Assembly: GCA_903896595.1 (NCBI GenBank)
Contig: CAITYL010000375.1
Location: 1 to 39,637, forward strand
Length of the DNA: 39,637 nucleotides
Direction of reading: 5' to 3'
From: an uncultured Lentisphaerota bacterium
GTDB lineage: Bacteria > Verrucomicrobiota > Lentisphaeria > Oligosphaerales > CAITYL01
The notes under the pieces were generated by a model that saw only the letters and a program-made list of their open reading frames with translations, was not told the DNA's origin and made no database searches. The translations under genes were made by a program, and so were the position numbers. This document shows, piece after piece, positions 32,619 to 39,637 of the stretch. Every line of letters starts with the position of its first letter. The first letter of the stretch is position 1.

Positions 32619-32673
32619 AGCACGGCACCCATCAGCCGTCAGTCCAAAGGATCAATTTGAATATTAATTGGAA

Positions 32674-33549
32674 TTACGCCTCGTCGCGGGTCAGGCGTTC
32701 CAGGTACTCGCGGTAGGAGGACTTGGGAATGCTGGCGATAAGGGTCTTGAACTGGTCATCGGTGATAAAACCGCGGCGCCAGGCGATTTCCTCGGGGCAG
32801 GCGATCTTGAACCCCTGGCGGGCCTCGATGGTGTGGATGAACATGCTGGCTTCGAGCAGGTTGGCGGGGGAGCCGGTGTCCAGCCAGGCAATGCCCCGGC
32901 CGAGGCGGACAACACGCAGTTTGTCGGCCTGGAGATAGAGGCGGTTGAGGTCGGTGATTTCCAGCTCGCCGCGGGCGGACGGCTTCAGGCGCTTGGTCAT
33001 TGCCACCACGTGGTGGTCGTAGAGATAAAGGCCGGGAATGGCGCACTGGCTTTTCGGCTTGGCCGGTTTTTCCTCGAGACTGAGCACCCGGCCGTCGGGG
33101 GCGAATTCGACCACACCGTAGTTTTCCGGGTCGCGCACCGGATAGCCGAAAATCACGGCCCCCTCCGTGAATTCCCGGACCAGGGCGTCCAAATGCATCT
33201 TGCCGTAGAACAGGTTGTCGCCGAGGATGAGGAGGGCGCCGGCGCCGGCCAGGAAGGTCTCGGCCAGGAGGAAGGCCTGGGCGATCCCCTCGGGTTTGGG
33301 CTGGGCCTGGTAGACCAGGCGCATGCCCCAGCGCGAGCCGTCGCCCAGCAGACTCTCGAAACGAGGCAAATCGTGGGGGGTTGAAATGATCAGGACTTCG
33401 CGGATGCCCGCCAGCATCAGGGAGGCCAGCGTGTAATAGATCATCGGCTTGTCATAAACCGGCTGGAGCTGCTTGCTGGCCACGGCGGTGACCGGGTAAA
33501 GCCGCGTGCCGGCGCCGCCGGCCAGGATGATGCCCTTGGGAGTGGTCAT
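32674..33549 (-). CDS. rfbA: Glucose-1-phosphate thymidylyltransferase
   Basis: A 291-residue RmlA/RfbA with the nucleotidyltransferase signature GIILAGGAGTRLYPVTAVAS, KQLQPVYDKPMIYYTL, LILGDNLFYG (metal Asp) and IAWLDTGSPANLLEAS. It makes dTDP-glucose from glucose 1-phosphate and dTTP, the first step to dTDP-rhamnose. The usual rmlB, rmlC and rmlD genes are not adjacent. The ribosome site is weak. Confidence 0.95.
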   Translation of the reverse strand: MTTPKGIILAGGAGTRLYPVTAVASKQLQPVYDKPMIYYTLASLMLAGIREVLIISTPHDLPRFESLLGDGSRWGMRLVYQAQPKPEGIAQAFLLAETFLAGAGALLILGDNLFYGKMHLDALVREFTEGAVIFGYPVRDPENYGVVEFAPDGRVLSLEEKPAKPKSQCAIPGLYLYDHHVVAMTKRLKPSARGELEITDLNRLYLQADKLRVVRLGRGIAWLDTGSPANLLEASMFIHTIEARQGFKIACPEEIAWRRGFITDDQFKTLIASIPKSSYREYLERLTRDEA

Positions 33550-33586
33550 AGACGGAACATACCAGGTTGGGGTGAAAAAATAATCA

Positions 33587-33807
33587 CAAACCGCAGATTG
33601 CCGAATGTCGAACCGCAGAATGGCGAAGTTAAATATTTTCCTTCCGAGCCCGGAACGTTAGTGACGGGTCCCAAAGGTTGCCGTCTCCTAAGAAAAGTGG
33701 ATTCTTTTTGACCGGTCACTTCGTTCGCGGCTCGGATTGGCATTGAACCGATAACCGGAGTTCTCTTCATGATTCGAAACTCGGCATTCGTCAATCCGCG
33801 GTTTGGG
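33587..33807. repeat. Inverted pair of TTCTGCGGTT-type repeats
   Basis: ACCGCAGATTGCCGAATGTC... (33587-33629, minus sense) faces ATTCGAAACTCGGCATTCGT... (33771-33807, plus sense), a palindromic arrangement spanning the spacer between rfbA and the SH3 gene. No gene is supported in it. Confidence 0.6.
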
Positions 33808-33832
33808 GCGATACAGCCTACAGCCTCTTTGG

Positions 33833-35182
33833 TTATTTCTCTGGCAGCGCCTGAATGCCGGCCACGTCCAGCACGGGACGTTTCCAGTGGGGGTATTGGA
33901 CCTCGCGGCCATAGACCCGAACCTTGCGCCCTTCCCATTCGACCAATTCGATCTTCTTGCTATTCAAATAGCAGACCGGATAAAGGGTGTTGCCCTGGCG
34001 GAGGGACAACAGGTGCGACGCCACTCCCGACGCCTGCATGCCCAGGGAGGTGATCACGCCTTCCTTGGTGGTGGTCAGGCTGGCGACGCGGGCCGGGCTG
34101 GCCACGGTTGCGGGCGCGGCGATGGGCGATGCGCTGGGTTCTGGTACGGCGCCGGGGACGGCTGGCGCGGCCGCCTTGGCGGCCGGGGCGGCCAGTGCCG
34201 GCGGCGGCGTGGCAGCCTTGCTATGGGGGGGCGGGGCGATGGTGGCGGTGGCAGGCGTGATATTGGTTGTCGTCGCGGCTGGGGCTGAAAAGGGGGGGGG
34301 CGCCGGAGCGGTGGCGGTGGCAGGGACCGGAACGGTGGCGGCTGGAACAGGGGCGCCTGCCAGCACCGGCGTGGCGGTGGTGCCGTTGGGGCCGGGCATC
34401 GGCTGGGTCTCTTCCGGTGACAGGGCGGGGTTGGCTTCCGGGTCTTGGGCAGGTGCCTTGTCGTCCACTTTCACGGGGCCGGTCACCACCAGCGGCTTGT
34501 CGGCCGCCAGCGGCGGGACATTGGCGGCGGGATTGCTGCTCTTGGGCACTTCGCCTTGGAATTCGACGAATTTGCGGTTGACCCAGACGGTGGCGGTGGC
34601 CGGCGCTTCGATCTTCAGCCAGCCATCGGCGTCGGGTTCGCCTTGGGGCTTGACCACAAACCCGCGTTCGATGAAGCCGTACGTGGAATAGACGCCGCTG
34701 GGGCCGGCATGCACGCGCAGGCGGTCCGCCTTGACCTTGCTGGAGGGCAGGTCGAGAAAATGTGAGGAGACCCAGGCTTCGGCGGCGGCGGGCACGGCGA
34801 TTTCCAGCCACTCTTCGGATTCACCGACCACGGTGACGGGGTCGTCGCGCTTGAGCACGGCGACACGCTCGTAATTCAGGCCGGGCCGGGCGCGCACATT
34901 GAGCACGTTGGCAATCACCTTGCCTGGACGTCCGGCCACTGGCGCGGCCGGGGCTGGCGGGGTGGTGGCGGGCGCGGCCAGGGTGGCCGCAGTGGTGGCG
35001 GCCGGAACGGCGGCAGCGGACGCCGGGACGGTCGCCGGCGGGGTGGCCGCAACCGTTGGCGCGGCCGGGGGGGTGGCGGGCGCCGGCTTGACGGTTTCGG
35101 CGGCTCCGGCCAGCAGGGTGCCGGCCAGCGCCGGCAGGAGCAGCAGGCGAACCAGGGGGTGCGGATGGCGAATCATGTTCAT
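33833..35182 (-). CDS. Exported Ala/Pro-rich protein with two SH3b domains
   Basis: A 449-residue protein with a signal peptide (LVRLLLLPALAGTLLAGAAE). It has a low-complexity Ala/Pro/Thr stretch, then two bacterial SH3 domains (about 88-145, VIANVLNVRARPGLNYERVA...WVSSHF; and about 150-210, VKADRLRVHAGPSGVYSTYG...VWVNRKF), a long Ala/Pro-rich linker, and a short C-terminal globular part (about 380-449: LSLRQGNTLYPVCYLNSKKI, EWEGRKVRVYGREV). SH3b domains commonly bind peptidoglycan or cell-wall polymers. AAGGT lies near the ATG at 35182; an ATG two codons later is also possible. Confidence 0.82.
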   Translation of the reverse strand: MNMIRHPHPLVRLLLLPALAGTLLAGAAETVKPAPATPPAAPTVAATPPATVPASAAAVPAATTAATLAAPATTPPAPAAPVAGRPGKVIANVLNVRARPGLNYERVAVLKRDDPVTVVGESEEWLEIAVPAAAEAWVSSHFLDLPSSKVKADRLRVHAGPSGVYSTYGFIERGFVVKPQGEPDADGWLKIEAPATATVWVNRKFVEFQGEVPKSSNPAANVPPLAADKPLVVTGPVKVDDKAPAQDPEANPALSPEETQPMPGPNGTTATPVLAGAPVPAATVPVPATATAPAPPPFSAPAATTTNITPATATIAPPPHSKAATPPPALAAPAAKAAAPAVPGAVPEPSASPIAAPATVASPARVASLTTTKEGVITSLGMQASGVASHLLSLRQGNTLYPVCYLNSKKIELVEWEGRKVRVYGREVQYPHWKRPVLDVAGIQALPEK

Positions 35183-35227
35183 GCTTTTACCTTTGATGCT
35201 CTTGCAAAAGTTCGTTTTGCCGGTGTG

Positions 35228-35375
35228 GTGTTCAGTGTTCGGTGTTCAGGAAAAAGGCGGCACCGTTTTGGGAGTGCGGCAATTCCTTTGCCGCTTTTTA
35301 ATGCCCGACTTTCGAAACCACCTCACCCTTAATGAATTAACGCAGTCCTGAACACTGAACACTGAAACCTGACAC
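35228..35375. repeat. Inverted GTGTTCA arms flanking a terminator repeat
   Basis: GTGTTCAGTGTTCGGTGTTC on the left and CTGAACACTGAACACTGAAA on the right are short-period inverted arms. Between them is copy 3 of the terminator repeat (35259-35305; stem-loop 35276-35294 plus T5). Confidence 0.78.
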
Positions 35376-35434
35376 CCAAACTCTTGGCGTACGCTAACCA
35401 TCGCCTGTACTATAACGCCGTGATGCGTCCCATT

Positions 35435-36193
35435 TCAACGGGCTTCAATGAGAACGGTGTCGGCGCGGCCGCCGTTGAAGGGGCGAAATTCCAGGCCGTC
35501 ATGAAGGCGGCAGGCATTAAACCCGGCCTGGCGGAGGGCATCGGCCACCACATCGGGGGCGAACGGCCGCAGGGGCGTGCTGGCCAGGGTATGGCCGGGC
35601 GGGGTGCGGGACCAGTCCACCGTCAACGCATTGAACCGGATGAGGCCGTTGCTGTCAGGCGGATCTTGAAAGCGGATGAATTCGCGCGGGCCGTCGCGAG
35701 TGACGCCGATGATGCGTTCTCCGGCGGCCAGCAGGCGCGGGTAATTGAGCAGATGAAGGAATAGGGTGCCGCCGGGGTTGAGGCAGGCGCGGAAACCGGC
35801 GGCGGCCCGCTCCAGGTCGCCGGGCGCAGTCAGATGCGGCAGGGAATTGCCCATGCACAGCAGCAGGTCAAAACGGTCCGTGGTGCTTTCCGCCAGGATT
35901 TCCATCCGGCCCGTCAGCCAGCGGATGTTCAGCCCGGCCTGGTGGCTGGCCTGGCGGGCTTGGGCGAGCAGGTCGGCGGCGGGGTCGAGTCCGGCGACCA
36001 CGGGAAACCCGGCGGTGGCGGCGGCCAGGGCAAACAGGCCGGTGCCGGTGGCCACGTCCAGCACACTGCGGGCGTGGGGGTGACGCTGGCGCAGGGCGGC
36101 GGTGAAGCGGGCGGCTGCCTGTTGCCGGGTGGCCGCGTCCGTCAGGACGGCGTAATCGGCCGCCAGCGACTCATAAAAGCCTTTGGTTTTCAT
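35435..36193 (-). CDS. Class I SAM-dependent methyltransferase
   Basis: A 252-residue methyltransferase of the UbiE/Methyltransf_25 type. Motif I is VLDVATGTGLFALAAA, the acidic end of beta 2 is VVAGLDPAADLL, and motif IV is FDLLLCMGNSLPHL. The C-terminal half is beta-rich (FIRFQDPPDSNGLIRFNALT). The substrate is unknown. The ATG at 36193 overlaps the stop of the ceramidase-like gene (ATGA), so the pair is coupled. Confidence 0.85.
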   Translation of the reverse strand: MKTKGFYESLAADYAVLTDAATRQQAAARFTAALRQRHPHARSVLDVATGTGLFALAAATAGFPVVAGLDPAADLLAQARQASHQAGLNIRWLTGRMEILAESTTDRFDLLLCMGNSLPHLTAPGDLERAAAGFRACLNPGGTLFLHLLNYPRLLAAGERIIGVTRDGPREFIRFQDPPDSNGLIRFNALTVDWSRTPPGHTLASTPLRPFAPDVVADALRQAGFNACRLHDGLEFRPFNGGRADTVLIEAR

Positions 36194-37524
36194 GGAGCGG
36201 CGACTCCCGCCAGTCTGGCGACCAGCCGTTCCGCGGTGGCCACCAGCCGGGCGCCGACGGCCGGCGCGAAGAAGCTGTTCCACGCTTCATACCCGCCGGC
36301 GGCATGGGCGGCTTCCGTGACGATATAGCCGTGCAATTCCCCGTTGACCAGGGTGACGGGATGGGTTTTTAGGGCGGTCCGCTGTTTGAGCGCCAGCCCA
36401 TATTCGACGAAGGTTTCACAGGGGAATCCCGCCAGGCAGCGGTCGCCGATCCGGATCACCTGGAGATCGATGGGATTGTAATTCTTCATCACCGCGTCAA
36501 CCTCGCCGGTGGCTTGCAGTTTGGCCAGGGTCAGGGTTTCTTCGGCGCCGAACACCGAGCATTCCGCGGTGCGCACGGGGCCATGGGGGGCACCGGCCGC
36601 CTTGAGCCGTGCATAGTCGGCCCGGGCGTTTTTGAGGATGGTTTCGGCTTCCGCGACACCGGGGAAGGTGCGGCGTTCAATGGCGACCGGTTCGAGGACG
36701 CCCGCCAGGACGGCGGCATCCGTGAAGTCGGCGTCGGTGAGCCCGGTCACGGCCCGGGCGATGCATTCACCGAGGCGGTTGCCGAGCCGTTCCGCTTCGG
36801 CAAAGGTCTGGTTGCGGACATGATAGCGGGGGCTCAGATTGCCGCTCAGGCCGTTGTCGTAGAGGACGGCGACCTCTTCGCCCAAGCGGGCGCCGAGGTA
36901 GCGGCGGCAGCAGCCGGGAAAATCGGCGCTGACCAGGGTGGAGTCCTCATGCAGGACGGTTGGGTGCATGCCATAGACCAGGGACAGGGCGGTCAGTTGC
37001 CGGGTCTGCGGATTCCGCACGGCGAGCAGGCCGCATTCCGGGTCGCGGGGGGCGTCCGGGCTGTGGCGGTTGCAGCCGACACCGTCCACCGTGCAGGAGG
37101 TCCAGGCGATTTCGGCGGGGGCGCGGCTGGCCCAGGCCTGGGTGGCGGCAGCGACGACCCCCGCCGTGATCCGGGCCAGATAGGCCGGGTCGCAGGGGGG
37201 CACCACCGGGTCATCCTTCCAGTTGAGCATGTCAATGGTGATGGGGCCGGAATGGGTGTGGGTGCAGGAGACAAATACGCAGGCGTCGGCGACTCCGGTC
37301 GCCGCGGCAATGCGCCGGCGCAGGTCGCGGGCGGTGGGCGGATTAAAGAACAGGATGTCCACCGCGACCTTGATCACGGCGGCCGTCCCGTTGTCCAGGG
37401 CCAGGGCGCTGGCGTACAAGGGGTCGTGGATGCCGGTCGAGATCCGGGGAACATGGGGATAACCCACCAGAAACATGGGGGTCAGGGGGCTGACGTCAAC
37501 AATGGCGGTACCGGCTTTTAACAT
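36190..37524 (-). CDS. Neutral/alkaline ceramidase N-terminal domain-like protein
   Basis: A 444-residue protein of the neutral ceramidase N-terminal family (PF04734). It starts KAGTAIVDVSPLTPMFLVGY, has the active-site region SCTHTHSGP with the Ser and Zn-binding His, and GMHPTVLHEDSTLVSADFPG. No signal peptide is seen, unlike secreted ceramidases. Many bacterial members are uncharacterised and may act on other amides or sugars. The ATG at 37524 has AAGGA upstream. It is coupled to the methyltransferase gene. Confidence 0.82.
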   Translation of the reverse strand: MLKAGTAIVDVSPLTPMFLVGYPHVPRISTGIHDPLYASALALDNGTAAVIKVAVDILFFNPPTARDLRRRIAAATGVADACVFVSCTHTHSGPITIDMLNWKDDPVVPPCDPAYLARITAGVVAAATQAWASRAPAEIAWTSCTVDGVGCNRHSPDAPRDPECGLLAVRNPQTRQLTALSLVYGMHPTVLHEDSTLVSADFPGCCRRYLGARLGEEVAVLYDNGLSGNLSPRYHVRNQTFAEAERLGNRLGECIARAVTGLTDADFTDAAVLAGVLEPVAIERRTFPGVAEAETILKNARADYARLKAAGAPHGPVRTAECSVFGAEETLTLAKLQATGEVDAVMKNYNPIDLQVIRIGDRCLAGFPCETFVEYGLALKQRTALKTHPVTLVNGELHGYIVTEAAHAAGGYEAWNSFFAPAVGARLVATAERLVARLAGVAAP

Positions 37525-37760
37525 GGGGGGGCGTCCTTGAAATGCGTAAAACGTAAAACGTGAGGCGTGATGAGTGAGGCGTTTTGTCCCCAACGGGGAC
37601 TGATATGTCCAGCCCAAGGGCGAATGATTTCAAGATTCTGCAGTTCAATATTCGGCAATCTGCGGTTTAATAAATATTTCACACTAATGCAGCATAACCG
37701 TATCTCTGTGCTCTCTGTGTCCTCTGTGGTAGAAAATAATGGGTTCTGGCCAAACCGAGT
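37525..37760. other. Repeat-rich spacer
   Basis: No gene. It holds GCGTAAAACGTAAAACGTGA..., a TTCTGCGGTT-type copy (37632-37670), and TCTCTGTGCTCTCTGTGTCC (about 37704-37735), all short-period sequences. Confidence 0.65.
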
Positions 37761-37982
37761 TTAGGAGGGGACGGTGGTGGTGGTCTGCGGAGTCCGCCAC
37801 AGCAGCCGGATGGCGATAAACAAGAACACCCCGCCAAGCAGCAGAATGATGGCCCCGCAGGCGCCGAGGAGGGTACTGTACACGCGGTCAGTCAGCCAGC
37901 TTTTTCCCAGCACCAGCATGGGCCCCGGGGTCACCGCCCCGGTCAGGGCCAGGACGAATGCCAGGGTGAAAATGCGTTTCAT
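37761..37982 (-). pseudogene. LysE-family remnant: N- and C-termini joined
   Basis: A 73-residue ORF: the N-terminus FTLAFVLALTGAVTPGPMLV matches the start of LysE-type exporters (the PGP motif), but it jumps at residue 26 to WLTDRVYSTLLGACGAIILL...LFIAIRLLW, which resembles the C-terminal end of the same family. About 120-130 residues of the middle are missing, while the frame stays open. It is either a decayed gene or a small two-helix membrane protein. No clear partner. Confidence 0.55.
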
Positions 37983-38028
37983 GGGCCGTACTATAACTTT
38001 GGTTCACGGTTTGGATGGGAGGGATGGT

Positions 38029-39060
38029 TTAGGTGGATTGGCGGACGACCAGCCGGGCGGGAATGAGGATTTCGTCCGCCGCGGCCGCCGGCGTCACCGC
38101 CAGCCGCTCGAACAATTCCAGAGCACGTTGGACGAAGAGGTCGTGATTGTGATCGACCGTGGTCAGCTCGGGGTCCAGGCGCCGGGCCAGATCGTCATTG
38201 TCGAAGCCGACCAGGGCCACGTCCTCGGGGATGCGCAATCCGCGGCGCCGTAGCGCCTTGATGGTTTCAGCGGCCCACTGGTCATTGGACGCGATGACTG
38301 CGGTAACGCGTCGGCGGTCCAGCAACTCGGCCAGCGCGGCGTCAATGGCGGATGCCGCGGGATCGGGCGAATCGCCGAACCAGACGTGGGATCGGCCACC
38401 CGGTAATCCGAGTTCACGCAGAGCCGTTTGGTACCCTCGCAATCGGGCCAGAATAGGGTCGCCAGGCCAGCCACCGCGACCGGCCAGCATCATGCCGATG
38501 CGGCGGTGCCCACGGGCCGCCAGGTGGTGAACCGCCTGATGGATGCCACCGGCATAATCGATCCGGATCACACCGCCGTGCGGACACCAGCGCTCTTCAT
38601 TAAAAATCACGCGCGGCAACTGCTTGAAAATGGCCGCCTTGGGGGGCTGTTCCAAACAGAACGGCAGGTGCAGCCAAAACACGCCTTCCACGCCGCGGGC
38701 GACAAAGTCCGCCATTAGCGCGGTGCTTTCCCGCATGTCATGGAGATAGGCAATCAGCAGCCGGTACCCGCGCCGGAACGCCTCCGCCTCCAATTGCAGG
38801 AGCCGCGTTTGGTTGACCTGCGGGTTGTCGGCACCGATGACCACCCCGATCAGCCGGCTGCGCCCGGTCTTCAATTGCCGGGCCACCGCGTTGGGCCGGT
38901 AACCGAGCCGCGCCGCCGTGGCGCGGATGCGCGCCGCCAGGGCCGGGCTCACCCGCGTGTTGCCGCCGGAATCAAACAGCGCGGCCGCCACCACGGGACG
39001 CGACACCCCCATCTCGCGGGCGATGTCGACTAAACGAATGGTGCGGCTGGCAGCAGGCAT
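38029..39060 (-). CDS. LacI-family transcriptional regulator
   Basis: A 343-residue regulator with a LacI helix-turn-helix (RLVDIAREMGVSRPVVAAAL, about 9-28), a hinge helix region (ARQLKTGRSRLIGVVI) and a periplasmic-binding-like effector domain (ASNDQWAAETIKALRRRGLR; EDVALVGFDNDDLARRLDPE). Usually controls sugar catabolism. The gene downstream is a remnant, and the upstream spacer holds repeats and a strong outward promoter, so its targets may lie off the window. Confidence 0.92.
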   Translation of the reverse strand: MPAASRTIRLVDIAREMGVSRPVVAAALFDSGGNTRVSPALAARIRATAARLGYRPNAVARQLKTGRSRLIGVVIGADNPQVNQTRLLQLEAEAFRRGYRLLIAYLHDMRESTALMADFVARGVEGVFWLHLPFCLEQPPKAAIFKQLPRVIFNEERWCPHGGVIRIDYAGGIHQAVHHLAARGHRRIGMMLAGRGGWPGDPILARLRGYQTALRELGLPGGRSHVWFGDSPDPAASAIDAALAELLDRRRVTAVIASNDQWAAETIKALRRRGLRIPEDVALVGFDNDDLARRLDPELTTVDHNHDLFVQRALELFERLAVTPAAAADEILIPARLVVRQST

Positions 39061-39080
39061 GAGTTTGAGTCGTATTTTTC

Positions 39081-39155
39081 TGTAGCAAAGGGCTTGCAGC
39101 CCGCCAGAGCGAAAACGTTAGGCTCCGAAGAACGCGATGCAATCGCTTTGCTACA
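39081..39155. repeat. TGTAGCAAAG core of the TAGCCTGG element
   Basis: TGTAGCAAAGGGCTTGCAGC ... GATGCAATCGCTTTGCTACA without the terminal repeats. Confidence 0.75.
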
Positions 39156-39290
39156 AGGGGCTGTTCATTCGCGAAGGCGCCGCCTGAAGGCGGAACTCCG
39201 AACTCGGAGCCACCAACCTTCGACAGAGGCATGGCATGGGACAAGGGCCGTACCGTAACGCCCACCTGCCGCACAATCAATTAACGTGAA

Positions 39291-39338
39291 ACAGGCAATC
39301 TTGCCTGTAAAGAACGTGGGGCAGGCAATCCTGCCTGC
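39291..39338. repeat. Two CAGGCAAT hairpins
   Basis: ACAGGCAATCTTGCCTGT (39291-39308) and GCAGGCAATCCTGCCTGC (39321-39338) are perfect or near-perfect small palindromes spaced 12 bp apart. Confidence 0.8.
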
Positions 39339-39515
39339 CTTACCGCACCACCAGACCGGCGGTTGCTGGCGGCCGGAGCCGCTTGCACGGGACGCGATGG
39401 ACGTGAGCGACTTGAAATAACGCCGGGCCTGTCTCCAGAACCGTTGTACCCTCAGACTTTCCGCAGGTTTTGCAAGAGCCTCACTGGTTAGAAAATTTAA
39501 TTTATTCGCCCGCTC

Positions 39516-39543
39516 TTGACAAAAAGCCAGAATCGATTATAAT
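39516..39543 (+). promoter_or_regulatory. Near-consensus sigma-70 promoter pointing off the window
   Basis: TTGACA (39516-39521), 16-bp spacer, TATAAT (39538-39543). Both hexamers are perfect. The gene it serves lies beyond 39637. Confidence 0.85.
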
Positions 39544-39547
39544 TCTT

Positions 39548-39561
39548 TTAAACTAGTTTAA
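39548..39561. promoter_or_regulatory. 14-bp operator-like palindrome
   Basis: TTAAACTAGTTTAA is perfect and sits at the expected transcription start, just after the -10 box, where a repressor would block initiation. Confidence 0.6.
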
Positions 39562-39562
39562 C

Positions 39563-39637
39563 TCAACCCCTCAACCCCTCAACCCCTCAACCCCTCAACC
39601 CCTCAACCCCTCAACCCCTCAACCCCTCAACCCCTCA
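39563..39637 (+). repeat. TCAACCCC octamer tandem repeat at window end
   Basis: The unit TCAACCCC occurs nine times plus three bases with no mismatch and runs to the last base. It lies in the leader of whatever the adjacent promoter transcribes. Confidence 0.97.

Noticed and set aside
39563-39637. Telomere-like repeat or linear chromosome end
   Set aside because: An octamer tandem repeat at a window edge is better explained by an assembly break; no terminal hairpin or inverted terminal sequence is visible.

Overview
The window (about 39.6 kb, GC-rich, roughly 60% or more) looks like chromosomal DNA from an anaerobic PVC-superphylum bacterium (Lentisphaerota, Kiritimatiellota or Verrucomicrobiota). 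This inference rests on a PEP-CTERM protein, an H-X9-DG-type pseudopilin-like protein, a LacI regulator, a ceramidase-like enzyme, a group II/III-type nifH-I1-I2-D-K operon, and intergenic spaces full of palindromic repeats. No taxonomic search was possible.

Region 1 (75-12003, all minus strand) is a defence-type operon read right to left from a sigma-70 promoter at 11976-12003. In transcription order it holds a short type I S protein, HsdM, a four-helix-bundle protein, a 52-codon mini-ORF, a two-domain HsdS, a DUF4209/HEPN-like protein, an unknown protein with an internal duplication, a class III nucleotide-cyclase-like protein, a zinc-dependent phospholipase C-like protein, a small lipoprotein and an AlbA_2/Schlafen-type ATPase regulator. 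Most junctions are ATGA-type overlaps. Most places where genes do not overlap, and several places inside genes, hold copies of a palindromic element whose arms are degenerate GTCGTC/CTCGTC repeats. Some copies are translated in frame. No hsdR is seen.

Region 2 (12384-20749) is nitrogen fixation and molybdate supply. nifH-nifI1-nifI2-nifD-nifK (minus) and mop-modB-modC-modA (plus) diverge from a 390-bp spacer with two well-formed sigma-54 promoters and two CTAC-N6-GTAG palindromes. Two mobile-looking repeats separate nifD from nifK, and one supplies the nifD stop codon. nifE, nifN and nifB are not here.

Region 3 (20750-25901): a third sigma-54 promoter, with similar palindromes upstream, precedes a pseudopilin-like gene, a PEP-CTERM gene and an MFS transporter. 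A NifA-type sigma-54 activator converges on them and is the natural candidate regulator of regions 2 and 3.

Region 4 (26130-30803) encodes an UxuB-type mannonate oxidoreductase (SDR), a fusion of gluconokinase with a LarA-family nickel-pincer racemase/epimerase, and 6-phosphogluconate dehydrogenase. Together they suggest fructuronate -> mannonate -> gluconate -> 6-phosphogluconate -> ribulose 5-phosphate.

Region 5 (31204-39060) has a MATE transporter, RmlA, an SH3b protein, a methyltransferase coupled to a neutral ceramidase-like protein, a shrunken LysE-like ORF and a LacI regulator. The window ends in a strong promoter, a 14-bp palindrome and an 8-bp tandem repeat that runs off the edge.
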